This document shows positions 27,433 to 36,396 of a stretch of 64,000 nucleotides of DNA, one piece after another (the stretch's first letter is position 1; each line of letters starts with the position of its first letter). The notes beneath the pieces are model-generated. The model had not been told where the DNA came from. It searched no databases and saw only the letters and a list, made by a program, of their open reading frames with translations. The stretch lies in the NCBI GenBank assembly GCA_026874595.1, contig JAPPUL010000088.1, forward strand, positions 186,001 to 250,000, in the 5' to 3' direction. The translations under genes and the position numbers were made by a program. The stretch comes from Sipunculus nudus (taxonomy: Eukaryota; Annelida; Sipuncula; Golfingiida; Sipunculidae).

Positions 27433-27903
27433 ATGAGATATAGAATAAGGAAAGAGCATTATATAAAATATATTATATTATGCTACCTAATCCTGATCTA
27501 TATGGCAGCGAATGTTAGTGCTTATAATTATTCTTTAGTAGATGCATTATTGTCAGGCGAGAGTAATACTAGCCTGGCTAGGAATGGAGGAAAGGGGGCG
27601 ACAAAGGGGGCGACAAAGGAAGCGACAAAGGGGGCGACAAAGGGGGCGACAAAGGAAGCGACAAAGGAAGCGACAAAGGAAGCGACAAAGGAAGCGACAA
27701 AGGAAGCGACAAAGGAAGCGACAAAGGGGGAGACAAAGGGGGCGACAGAAGATAGTTATTATGGGACTGATTGGGAACGAATGGACAAGGAGTTTGAGAA
27801 GTTTTTAGGGGAGGATAGCGAAGAGGAGACAAATCGCGGGAGAAAAAAGGGAGCAAATTTAGATAAAGATAAGGAAGAGGGAGAAGGGTTTAATGGTGAT
27901 TAA
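27433..27903 (+). CDS. Exported low-complexity protein with ATKE/ATKG repeats
   Basis: A 156-residue frame with a signal-like segment (residues 12-31, ending VSAYNYS). About 13 four-residue repeats of ATKG or ATKE (about 56-107) follow, then an acidic C-terminus (DWERMDKEFEKFLGEDSEEE). The repeats are coded by a 12-bp tandem unit. The frame stays open on both sides of the repeats and the signal segment is good, so I favour a real gene. The opposite-strand and +1 frames through the repeat are also open, as expected for any 12-bp array. Function unknown; it follows the SurA-like pair. Confidence 0.5.
   Translation: MRYRIRKEHYIKYIILCYLILIYMAANVSAYNYSLVDALLSGESNTSLARNGGKGATKGATKEATKGATKGATKEATKEATKEATKEATKEATKEATKGETKGATEDSYYGTDWERMDKEFEKFLGEDSEEETNRGRKKGANLDKDKEEGEGFNGD
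27598..27752. repeat. 12-bp tandem repeat inside a coding sequence
   Basis: About 13 copies of GCGACAAAGGAA or GCGACAAAGGGG. Because the unit is a multiple of three, gain or loss of copies would lengthen or shorten the protein without breaking the frame. The coding strand is purine-rich. Confidence 0.95.
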
Positions 27904-27990
27904 ATGGGATTAGAGCTAAGTAGAAAAAGCGGCTAATATAGTAAGAAAGAGCAAACTGTATGGGAGGATAAAGAATGGAGATAAAAATTA

Positions 27991-28989
27991 GTGAGAGGAT
28001 TGGTATTTTTGCTTATAGGGCCTGCGGGGTCAGGTAAGACAACATTAATAGAGGAAGTAACAAAAGGGGACACAAAAGTCACCTTCCTACCGACTTATAC
28101 AACTCGAGCAATTAGGGAAGGAGAGGGAGAAGGCAAGCCATATTATTTCATAACCCGAGAAGAATTTGAAAATAAGATATTAGGGGAAGTATTAATAGAG
28201 TGGAAATATGTGCATGGTGATAATTATTATGGTATGGGGATAAATGAAGTAGAACGAGAAATCAAATCAGGAATAAGTGTAATAACAGATATTGATATAT
28301 TGGGAGCCTTAGATGTAATAGAATGGAAACCAGAGGTAGTTGTTACGATATTTGTGAATATAGAATCAAGGGAGGAGTTAATAGAAAGGATAAAAAGGCG
28401 AGGTAGTTGTAGCGAGGAGGAGCTTAGGAGGCGAATAGCACGGCTTGAAAGGGAGCTTGCATATAAAAATAGCTTTGATTATTATCTAGAGAATAATGAC
28501 TTAAAGACGGGAGTAAATGCTTTAAAAAGGATAATAAGCCTAGAGCAAAATATACATAACTATCGTAATCATAGTAATATCATAATGCATTACATAACAC
28601 GTCTAATAATTGTAAACGCTAGAGGGGAGTTATTAATGCTTTCACGAAAAGGCCCATCTAAAGCTTTTGAGAAATGGCGTTTTATAGAAACACATATACT
28701 TAAGGGAGAAACCCCAAAGGATGCTTTACAAAGAGGACTTGTATTTCTATTTTCCCAAATATCTGATAGTTTAAAGAATAGGTTATATTCATTAACTCAA
28801 GCATGTGATAGAATATATAATATTAATACCCATAAACATTATGAGATGACATTTTATTTAACTCTGGTTGAAGATATTACTTTAGAAAGTGATAATTATG
28901 TATTTAAATGGCTTAATTTAGATTTGGCTTCAGAGTATATTGATAGTGAAGATTTAAAATTAATTGATAGTAATATTAAGTTAAGATAG
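27991..28989 (+). CDS. gmk: Guanylate kinase fused to a Nudix-like C-terminal domain
   Basis: A 332-residue protein. The N-terminal 185 or so residues are guanylate kinase: P-loop LIGPAGSGKTTLIE (7-20), TYTTRAIREGEGEGKPYYFI and YYGMGINEVE. It phosphorylates GMP. The rest (about 195-332) begins IIMHYITRLIIVNARGELLMLSR and continues KWRFIETHILKGETPKDALQRGL, spaced like a Nudix hydrolase fold. The expected REL.EE metal-binding glutamates are replaced (RGLVFLFSQ), so it may be inactive or a sensor. The start is GTG at 27991 with GGAG ten nt upstream. It converges with the histidine kinase gene, 7 nt apart. Confidence 0.8.
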   Translation: MRGLVFLLIGPAGSGKTTLIEEVTKGDTKVTFLPTYTTRAIREGEGEGKPYYFITREEFENKILGEVLIEWKYVHGDNYYGMGINEVEREIKSGISVITDIDILGALDVIEWKPEVVVTIFVNIESREELIERIKRRGSCSEEELRRRIARLERELAYKNSFDYYLENNDLKTGVNALKRIISLEQNIHNYRNHSNIIMHYITRLIIVNARGELLMLSRKGPSKAFEKWRFIETHILKGETPKDALQRGLVFLFSQISDSLKNRLYSLTQACDRIYNINTHKHYEMTFYLTLVEDITLESDNYVFKWLNLDLASEYIDSEDLKLIDSNIKLR

Positions 28990-28996
28990 GCTTAGT

Positions 28997-30565
28997 CTAT
29001 TTAGAGTTATTTAAATTAAAAGGGATTAAGATAACAATTTCAGTGCCTATATTAACTTCGCTATTTATAGTAATATTCCCTTTGTGTTCATCTATAATCT
29101 TTTTAACAATTGCCATCCCAAGCCCAATACCTTTGCTTTTGTTATGACTTACGAAGGGTCTGAATATAGTCTTTTGGATATTTTTAGGCATACCAATACC
29201 ATTATCTTTAAATATTATTTTTAGATAATTATCTTCTTTTGATATTGACAAACTTATCTTTCCATTATCTTTTATTATAGCGTCAGTTGCATTATAACTT
29301 ATATTATAAAAAAGTCTCTTTATTTTATCTTTGTCTATATTTATATTTCCTTTGTATAAAAGAGATATTTCAAAATCTATCCCTTTATCTTGCACAAGCT
29401 CTTCTATATGGTATTTTATATCTTCTACAAGTTTTTTCATATTGCATTCTTGTATGTTTATTTTATACTCTCCTTGTACAAATTCTAAAACCTCATCTGC
29501 CATGGATACTAGTCTGTCAATCTCGCTTGAGACTATATTATAATAATGTCTACCCTTATCCTTTATTTCACTATCTTTATTTAAGAGCGTTTTTTCTATA
29601 AGTTGAACATATGATTTTATTATAGTGAGCGGGTTTTTAATATCGTGAATTATAGAACTTGCCATTCTGCCAACTAAGGTTGTTGCCTCTTCTTGTTTTT
29701 TTTCAATTTCTAATAAGGTCTTTTCTGTTATATCATCAAATAAGAATATATATCCATACGATTCACTATTTTCCTCCTGTAGGCTTGAGCCCTTAATATT
29801 AAAATACATTGTGATACCTTTAAAGGAGACTTCAAGCTTATCAAGCTTTGCAAGGCCATGAACTTTTAGGTTTTCGAAAAACTCATTTGGTATTTTGAAG
29901 AAGCTTAGAGCCTCAGGTAGTATTTTATTATTTATATTTATTCCTATAGTCTTGAAAAGAAGTTTTGCTGTACGGTTTATTAAGTTTACTTTAAATTCAT
30001 TATCTGTTGCCACAAGGCCTGAGGATATGTTTCTAATTATGTTTTCGTTATAGCGCATTATGACTTTATGCCATTGGTAAAGTTGCGCTTGCTCTATGGA
30101 TATAGCACATACATTCGAAAATGTCTCAATTAACTCTTCATCTTTACCTGTAAATGTTCCCTCTTTTTTGTTAAGGATTTCTATTACCCCTATTAATTCA
30201 TTTTCATGGTTTAGAATGGGGCTTACTAGTAAAGTTTTTGTTTTATAGCCTGTTGATTTGTCTATACTTGGATTAAAATATGGTGTGTCGTAGGCATCTT
30301 TTATGTTTAGAAGCTTTTTGGTCTTGGCTACATGTCCTGCTATTCCTTGTCCTATCTTAAGACGTATTTCATCTATTTCAAGCTTTTGCGCTATTTTGGA
30401 CCATAATTCGTCTTTTAGTAAATCATAAACATATAGTGTACAACGATCTGCTGCAAGCAATTTGGTCGCTTCAACACTTATTTCATCTAATATCTCATCT
30501 AAACTCTTACTACGGTGTTCTAAAAGCTCTTTTGATAATGCGTTTAGTATTGTCTTGTCTTTCAT
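28997..30565 (-). CDS. Soluble sensor histidine kinase with GAF and PAS domains
   Basis: A 522-residue protein with no membrane segment. An N-terminal GAF domain (about 20-160: LLAADRCTLYVYD, GIAGHVAKTKKLLNIKDAY, PILNHENELIGVIEILNK) is followed by a PAS-like region (170-285). The HisKA domain has phosphoacceptor H307 in SSIIHDIKNPLTIIKSY, and the ATPase domain has NISYNATDAI, FKDNGIGMP and GIGLGMAIVKK. It should sense a cytosolic small molecule or redox state. No response regulator lies next to it, so the partner is elsewhere. It overlaps the upstream gene by 4 nt. Confidence 0.92.
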   Translation of the reverse strand: MKDKTILNALSKELLEHRSKSLDEILDEISVEATKLLAADRCTLYVYDLLKDELWSKIAQKLEIDEIRLKIGQGIAGHVAKTKKLLNIKDAYDTPYFNPSIDKSTGYKTKTLLVSPILNHENELIGVIEILNKKEGTFTGKDEELIETFSNVCAISIEQAQLYQWHKVIMRYNENIIRNISSGLVATDNEFKVNLINRTAKLLFKTIGININNKILPEALSFFKIPNEFFENLKVHGLAKLDKLEVSFKGITMYFNIKGSSLQEENSESYGYIFLFDDITEKTLLEIEKKQEEATTLVGRMASSIIHDIKNPLTIIKSYVQLIEKTLLNKDSEIKDKGRHYYNIVSSEIDRLVSMADEVLEFVQGEYKINIQECNMKKLVEDIKYHIEELVQDKGIDFEISLLYKGNINIDKDKIKRLFYNISYNATDAIIKDNGKISLSISKEDNYLKIIFKDNGIGMPKNIQKTIFRPFVSHNKSKGIGLGMAIVKKIIDEHKGNITINSEVNIGTEIVILIPFNLNNSK

Positions 30566-31761
30566 CGTGTTTTTAATAATTTACTTTCTTTTATTCCTTT
30601 TCTTGCTTTTCTTGCTTTTCTTGCATAGCCAACTAACTCAACGTATCCAAGCCCATCTACAGCCTCTCCGTCTATTAAACCTTTTACATCTACCGCTCCC
30701 TCCCAATATATTACTCCTTGCCCACTTTGTGGCACGAACTCTTGGGACTCAAAAGAAGCTTCTATATCTAAATTTATTTCTATCTCGCCTTTTTTAATCT
30801 CTAAATTCCATGCAACAGGATATCTAGCTCCTGTCTTTTTGCTTTCCCAATACCTTAATTCCTTTATTTTTGTATCGCTTAATGAAAGGTGTGTCTTCTT
30901 CTGCTCTTTATCGCTTAATGTCCCTTGTGAAACGGCTTGTACTACGTTATTCGCATCTTTTATTTTATAAAACATTATATCTGTTCCATTAGAAAGTTGT
31001 ATGCTAAACCAATCCCACCTTGCAACAAAATATTTCCTATTATTCATCCATTCGTGATCAAACCAACTAATCCCATCTTTTAGTTTATGTCTTTTCCCGT
31101 CTATAGATAGATAGCCTTTTGTACTAAGTCGGGGAATAGAATAGTAATAGGAATAGTTATCAGCCTCCTCGCCCTTAAAACTTAAACCATTTCCATGTAT
31201 TACAGGTTTCTTTTTGGCTTCTAAGATTAATTCTAGCTTGTAGCTCTTTCCTCCTTCATCCATCTTTGCTTTTAGTATATGCTTTCCAACTTCGTTTAAT
31301 TTTACGCTCCACAAGCCGTTCCATATCTCATATCTATCCTCGCTTGCTCCCGATACCCCTCCTATTGGCCTTGTTAGCTTTTCTTTATAATAATACTTTT
31401 TTTTTGTTTTATCTGATATTGCAAAATGAGACATGTATATTGGCTTTGCTTTGAAAGTTTTATAAAGCTTTCTCTTAAAAGCACTAGCTTTTCCAAGCTC
31501 TATCTTGAAAAATGTTAGCTCATACCCATAGTCCTTTTCTAAACTCTCAACTCTAAAATGTCCTGTATAGTACCACCACTCTATCTCATAGCCTTTATGC
31601 GCAAAGTGATCTTTTGGGAATTTGTAACTTGCTCTTTTTTTAACTTCTTTATTCTGCCACCTTCTCCCTTCTTTGTCAAACTCTTTGCTATAAACAGCTT
31701 GTATAGCATAAGTTACAATGAATATACTTAGCAATATATTATTTATAATCTTTTTGTCCAT
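30562..31761 (-). CDS. CrtC/AttH-family lipocalin-like secreted protein
   Basis: A 399-residue protein with a signal peptide (6-25). The family's opening motif FPKDHFAHKGYEIEWWYYTGHF is at about 48-69. Later there are GISWFDHEWMNNRKYFVARWDWFSIQLSNG (near 233-262), with conserved acidic and aromatic residues of the double-barrel lipocalin fold, and LEIKKGEIEINLDIEASFESQEF. The family includes carotenoid 1,2-hydratase and proteins next to lipoprotein-export ABC transporters. Here it overlaps a GAF histidine kinase by 4 nt, so it may belong to a signalling unit. The C-terminus has an ARKARKARK repeat. The substrate is unknown. Confidence 0.8.
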   Translation of the reverse strand: MDKKIINNILLSIFIVTYAIQAVYSKEFDKEGRRWQNKEVKKRASYKFPKDHFAHKGYEIEWWYYTGHFRVESLEKDYGYELTFFKIELGKASAFKRKLYKTFKAKPIYMSHFAISDKTKKKYYYKEKLTRPIGGVSGASEDRYEIWNGLWSVKLNEVGKHILKAKMDEGGKSYKLELILEAKKKPVIHGNGLSFKGEEADNYSYYYSIPRLSTKGYLSIDGKRHKLKDGISWFDHEWMNNRKYFVARWDWFSIQLSNGTDIMFYKIKDANNVVQAVSQGTLSDKEQKKTHLSLSDTKIKELRYWESKKTGARYPVAWNLEIKKGEIEINLDIEASFESQEFVPQSGQGVIYWEGAVDVKGLIDGEAVDGLGYVELVGYARKARKARKGIKESKLLKTR

Positions 31762-31848
31762 TTTAGCAGATACTCTATTTTAAGTATAAGTTTTTCGTAT
31801 AAGTTTTTTGATAAAATAAAATAGTCTTTAGAAGAAAATAGAGTTTTT

Positions 31849-32493
31849 CTAGATATTTAAACCACTCTCCTGCCAATCCTTTATGAATATTTCAATTCCC
31901 TTATCTGTTAGAGGGTGTTTTATAAGTTGTTTTAATATGTTATATGGAATTGTTGCTACATGGCTTTTGGCTTTTGCCACTTCTGATACGTGTTTTGGCT
32001 TTCTTATACTTGCTGATATTATTTTTGTCTTGAATTCATAGTGCTCATATATTTTAACTATATCCTCAATTAACTTTATTCCGTTTTCACCAATATCCTC
32101 AAGGCGTCCTATAAATGGACTTACATAAGTTGCAAAAGCCTTTGCGGCAAGTAGAGCTTGATTTGCCGAAAAGCACAATGTTACATTCGTTTTTATCCCT
32201 TCTTTATACAATGCTTTTGAGGCTTTAAGTCCATCTTGAGTCATTGGCAGCTTTATTACTATATTTTCACTTATTTTAGCAAGTTCAAAAGCCTCCTTTA
32301 GCATACTCATAAGCTCTGTGCTTATTACTTCAGCACTTATTGGGCCATCTATAATCTGTGATATTAGTTTTAGGGACTCTTTGAATGAAATCTTTTCTTT
32401 TGAGACTAGTGACGGATTTGTTGTAACGCCATCTATAAAATCTTTCATCTGTTCTATCTCTTTTAGGTTTGCTGTGTCTATAAATAATTGCAT
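31849..32493 (-). CDS. tal: Transaldolase / fructose-6-phosphate aldolase family
   Basis: A 214-residue short-form transaldolase: [28 protein letters not shown], Schiff-base K81 in [15 protein letters not shown], and [27 protein letters not shown]. This is the small (TalC/MipB) class, which transfers dihydroxyacetone units in the pentose phosphate pathway or acts as fructose-6-phosphate aldolase. The two activities cannot be told apart by eye. Confidence 0.93.
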   Translation of the reverse strand: MQLFIDTANLKEIEQMKDFIDGVTTNPSLVSKEKISFKESLKLISQIIDGPISAEVISTELMSMLKEAFELAKISENIVIKLPMTQDGLKASKALYKEGIKTNVTLCFSANQALLAAKAFATYVSPFIGRLEDIGENGIKLIEDIVKIYEHYEFKTKIISASIRKPKHVSEVAKAKSHVATIPYNILKQLIKHPLTDKGIEIFIKDWQESGLNI

Positions 32494-32569
32494 GTTTTTT
32501 TATACCTCTTCTTTTATAACTTGCTTTTGGTGTATGGCGATTTAGTTTAATGTATTAATTCTTGTTTCT

Positions 32570-32601
32570 TTATAAGTCTATGACTTTATAAGTCTATGAC
32601 T
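32570..32601. repeat. Two direct copies of a 16-bp unit upstream of pstS
   Basis: TTATAAGTCTATGACT is present twice head to tail about 180 bp before the pstS start. It could be a regulator site or a simple duplication. The spacing differs from the 11-bp period of known Pho boxes. Confidence 0.85.
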
Positions 32602-32783
32602 TTGTTTTAAGTTAGCATTTTTATTCTTTTTGGGGTAGCTTTTATTTTTGGATAGGGTTTAAATAGATGTCTTTAACAGGGAAAGGTATATTTTGTATAT
32701 TTTTTACGGTTTACTTTTAAGTTGACTTTATTATTAATGATGGCATCTAGACTTAGTACTTATTTTTTTGGAGGATTTAACTT

Positions 32784-33698
32784 ATGTTCCTAAAAAAAAT
32801 TGGTTACACAAAAGTGATTGTATTAGCTATTTTTACATCACTTAGTGTAATGTTGTCGGCTTGTGGTAGTGGCCCTCAGAGTAAGAAAAAAGATGCTAAA
32901 AAGCAATCTGCAAGTCTTTCGAAACAAAAGGCAAGTGTTACGGTTAAGGGCTCTGATACTATGGTCCTTATGGGACAAAAGTGGGCTGTTGAATATTCTA
33001 AAGTGAACAAAGATGTTACTGTTCAGGTAACTGGTGGTGGTAGTGGGGTTGGGATTGCAGCTTTGCTTAATGGGACTACAGATATAGCAAATGCAAGTCG
33101 AGCTATTAAGGAAAAGGAAGTAAAGAAACTAAATGCTAAGGGATATGATCTTGTTGAGTTTAAAAGTGCAATGGATGGACTTTCAGTCTATTTGCATAAG
33201 GACAATAAGATAGATAGTTTATCTTTTCCTCAGTTATCTTTAATATTTCGAGGACAGGTTTCAAACTGGAATAAAGTTGGAGGGACTAATCGCCCTATAG
33301 TAGCTTATGGTAGAGAAAACAGTTCAGGGACCTACTCATATTTTAAGAAGAATGTTTTGAAAGGGAAAGATTTTGGAGATAGTATACAAAGTCTGCCTGG
33401 CACCTCAGCTATAGTAAATGCAGTTTCAAAAGATGTTAATGGCATTGGGTATGGGGGAAAAGCTTATTCTAAGGCAATAAAGCTAGCGAAGCTAAGCCGA
33501 GAGACAGGAGAGCCTGCTTACTATCCAAATGACGAGAGTGTTAAATCGGGAGACTATCCTTTGAGTAGATATCTATTTATATATACAACTAAGCAGGCGA
33601 TGGAAAAGCAGCCGGCAATTAAGGAGTATATAGATTGGATACTAAGCTCTGATGGGCAAAAGATAGTTAAGGACGTGGGGTATTATCCTGTAAAGTAA
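32784..33698 (+). CDS. pstS: Phosphate ABC transporter, substrate-binding lipoprotein
   Basis: A 304-residue protein with a lipoprotein signal (VMLSACGSG, lipidated C27). The mature part has VKGSDTMVLMGQKWAVEYSK, VTGGGSGVGIAALLNGTTDIANASR and GRENSSGTYSYFK, the PstS phosphate-binding loops. It captures phosphate in the periplasm for PstCAB. GGAGG lies ahead of the ATG. It is the first gene of pstSCAB-phoU-kinase. Confidence 0.95.
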   Translation: MFLKKIGYTKVIVLAIFTSLSVMLSACGSGPQSKKKDAKKQSASLSKQKASVTVKGSDTMVLMGQKWAVEYSKVNKDVTVQVTGGGSGVGIAALLNGTTDIANASRAIKEKEVKKLNAKGYDLVEFKSAMDGLSVYLHKDNKIDSLSFPQLSLIFRGQVSNWNKVGGTNRPIVAYGRENSSGTYSYFKKNVLKGKDFGDSIQSLPGTSAIVNAVSKDVNGIGYGGKAYSKAIKLAKLSRETGEPAYYPNDESVKSGDYPLSRYLFIYTTKQAMEKQPAIKEYIDWILSSDGQKIVKDVGYYPVK

Positions 33699-33766
33699 GT
33701 CTTTAGTTTTTGTGAGTATGGCTTTTTAGTTGTATTCGCAAAAACTTATTAATCTGGAGTTTACCA

Positions 33767-34783
33767 ATGGGGCAGGGCGGTAATAAAAATCTGGTATCTA
33801 AGCTTAAAACACTCTTTGGTTCAAAAAGAAGCAATCTAGCGGATACATTATTTAAGGTTTTTACATTTATAGTAGCCTCATTTTCGATAATAACGATATT
33901 CTTAATCTTCATATTTATAGCAAAGGAAGCACTTCCAGTTTTTACAGATTCTGAAGTATTTAAGGAAGCAAGTCTTTCAAAGCTTTTCTTACCGCAAGTA
34001 TTTGAGGGATATGATGATGCAAGACACATATGGCAGCCTAATTCAGATTATCCAAAATTTAGTATATTGCCGTTGCTGATTTCAAGTATCAAGGTAACGC
34101 TAATAGCAATGTTATTTGGAGTGCCTATAGCGGTTTTGGCGGCAATATATACATCACAATTTGCAAATAGGAAAGTAAATGAAATAATAAAGCCGATGAT
34201 AGAACTACTTGCGGGGATACCGTCGGTAGTTTTGGGTTTTTTTGCATTGATGGTAATGGCAACGTGGATGCAAGATCTTTTTGGATTAACGTTTCGTTTA
34301 AATGGGTTTACGGCAGGCATAGCTCTTAGTTTTGCAGTTATACCTATAATATATACAATATCGGAAGACGCCCTAAATAGCGTACCGAAGTCGTATAAGG
34401 AGGCGTCGCTTGCGCTTGGGGCTAATTATAATCAAACTAGTTATAAAATAGTTTTGCCTGCTGCCTTGCCGGGAATATTTGCAGCGGTAGTACTTGGGTT
34501 TGGCCGTGCGATAGGCGAGACAATGATAGTATTGATGGTAAGCGGTAATGCGCCTATACTGACTTGGGACATAGGGGCATCACTTAGGACGATATCAGCA
34601 TCGATTGCGGCAGAGATGGGAGAGGTGGTTTTTGGCGACACTCATTATACAGTACTATTCTTTTTAGGTTTTTTACTATTCTCGTTGACGTTTATTATAA
34701 ACTATATAGGTGCAATAATAGTAAATGGTTTTGAAAAGAGATTAAGAGGCGAAGCGCAAGTTAAAAGAAAAAGGCGTAGGTAA
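33767..34783 (+). CDS. pstC: Phosphate ABC transporter permease
   Basis: A 338-residue membrane protein. A long periplasmic loop follows the first membrane segment (about 28-47). The BPD_transp domain has the EAA-type loop EDALNSVPKSYKEASLALGANYNQT and PAALPGIFAAVVLGFGRAIGETMIVLMVSGN. It forms half of the phosphate channel with PstA and is about 70 nt after pstS. Confidence 0.95.
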   Translation: MGQGGNKNLVSKLKTLFGSKRSNLADTLFKVFTFIVASFSIITIFLIFIFIAKEALPVFTDSEVFKEASLSKLFLPQVFEGYDDARHIWQPNSDYPKFSILPLLISSIKVTLIAMLFGVPIAVLAAIYTSQFANRKVNEIIKPMIELLAGIPSVVLGFFALMVMATWMQDLFGLTFRLNGFTAGIALSFAVIPIIYTISEDALNSVPKSYKEASLALGANYNQTSYKIVLPAALPGIFAAVVLGFGRAIGETMIVLMVSGNAPILTWDIGASLRTISASIAAEMGEVVFGDTHYTVLFFLGFLLFSLTFIINYIGAIIVNGFEKRLRGEAQVKRKRRR

Positions 34784-34803
34784 ATAAGGTAAAAAGAGAA
34801 AAG

Positions 34804-36360
34804 ATGCTCTATAGTAGTTTTAGAAGATATAAAGACACGATGCTAAGAGTGCTTAAAAAGCATACGAGTATATTTGTGTTGTTAAGTTTTTTTGCGATGG
34901 CGGTGGTGATACTTGTATTAGCTATAATAGTAGGGGACATAGCGTATAAGGGGACACAAATATTCTACGGGGGAGTGCCAGAAAGTATAGGTGCCTATGA
35001 TTTTGAGCGTATAAAAAAAGAGATAAGACATCCGAAGCTACTATATAAGAAAGATTTTGGAGATGAGATATTAAGCTTACTGGATGTTGAGGGTAGGGAA
35101 AAGATACTAAAGATATATAAGAAAGATAGAGAAGAATATTTTGGAGGCTTGTATTATAAGGATACATACGTTCTACCTGAAACGCTTGATGATAAATCTT
35201 ATATAGAACTTGGAAAGCTGCTTGGGGGCATCGGATATAATGAAGAAATACTTAAAGTATTGCAGAGTGTTTATGTTTATGTAGAGGAGAGTGATGAATA
35301 TATATATCGTGATGAACTGCTTGACTATTTATCAGATTATGGAGTATTTAGGGGAGGAAAGTATGAACTTTATGATAAATCGCAAAAAGAATTATTATCT
35401 AAATATGAGTTATTGGGTTGTGATATATTATTATCTGAAGGAGAGTATGTAAAGAGGTTATTTAGATATATAAGAGCTTATAAAGGTCTTAGAGAGTCAG
35501 AGAGGGGCTATGTTAGAGAAGAGGAGCTTGAGAGATTAAAGCAAGGTTTTGGTAAGATAGAATTTCAGTATACGCCGCTTTTAAAGTTTGTAGGAACGAG
35601 TCCTGGGGGTGGTCTTAGTAAGGGGGGGATATTTTCAGCGATATTTGGGACAGTAGCGTTAGTAATTTTGATGAGTTTAGCAGTTATCCCGATAGGGGTA
35701 ATAACGGCTTTATATTTAAATGAGTATGCAAAAGAGAATATATTTACGAGGATGGTTCGTCTTGCGATACACAATTTAGCGGGAGTACCTGCAATAGTAT
35801 TTGGCTTATTTGGTCTTGGCTTTTTCATACAGTTTGTAGGAGTAGGAATAGATAAGATATTCTATGGGGGTGAGCTAGTATATGGTCAGCCGGCGATAAT
35901 CTGGGCAGCTTTGGTACTGGCGTTATTAACTTTACCGGTAGTTATAGTATCGACAGAAGAGGCATTAAGGAGTATTCCGGAAGACATAAGGAGTGGTAGT
36001 TATGCACTTGGAGCAACGAAGTTTCAAACGATAATAAAACTAGTAATACCAAATGCACTTGCGGGGATTTTAACAGGAGCAGTATTATCAGTAAGTCGAG
36101 GGGTAGGAGAGGTTGCGCCGATACTGTTTACCGGAGCGGCATATTATCTTGCAGAACTGCCAACAGAGCTTAACAATCAGTTTATGGAACTTGGGTATCA
36201 TATATATATACTAGCGACGCAGTCACCTGATGTGGAAGCGGCAAAGCCGGTATTGTATGCGACGGTATTTGTGTTATTGGTTTTAACGTTTTTATTAAAC
36301 TTGCTTGCGATAGTGGTACGTCGTCGGATAAGAACGAAGTTTAGCAAGTATAAATTTTAG
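34804..36360 (+). CDS. pstA: Phosphate ABC transporter permease with large extracytoplasmic insert
   Basis: A 518-residue protein, far longer than the usual 280-300 residues. After the first membrane segment (about 24-48) comes a charged, soluble insert of about 190 residues (50-245), probably periplasmic. It may match the DUF3333-type insert seen in some long PstA proteins. The C-terminal 240 residues are standard: STEEALRSIPEDIRSGSYALGATKFQTI, NALAGILTGAVLSVSRGVGEVAPILFTG. Partners are PstC and PstB. Confidence 0.93.
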   Translation: MLYSSFRRYKDTMLRVLKKHTSIFVLLSFFAMAVVILVLAIIVGDIAYKGTQIFYGGVPESIGAYDFERIKKEIRHPKLLYKKDFGDEILSLLDVEGREKILKIYKKDREEYFGGLYYKDTYVLPETLDDKSYIELGKLLGGIGYNEEILKVLQSVYVYVEESDEYIYRDELLDYLSDYGVFRGGKYELYDKSQKELLSKYELLGCDILLSEGEYVKRLFRYIRAYKGLRESERGYVREEELERLKQGFGKIEFQYTPLLKFVGTSPGGGLSKGGIFSAIFGTVALVILMSLAVIPIGVITALYLNEYAKENIFTRMVRLAIHNLAGVPAIVFGLFGLGFFIQFVGVGIDKIFYGGELVYGQPAIIWAALVLALLTLPVVIVSTEEALRSIPEDIRSGSYALGATKFQTIIKLVIPNALAGILTGAVLSVSRGVGEVAPILFTGAAYYLAELPTELNNQFMELGYHIYILATQSPDVEAAKPVLYATVFVLLVLTFLLNLLAIVVRRRIRTKFSKYKF

Positions 36361-36396
36361 AATAGTTTTATTTATATAATAAGTCATGAGGTATTT

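Noticed and set aside
27542-27856. Arg-rich and Pro/Leu-rich frames through the ATK repeat
   Set aside because: Alternative-frame translations of a 12-bp array. Only the frame with a signal segment and an acidic tail was kept.
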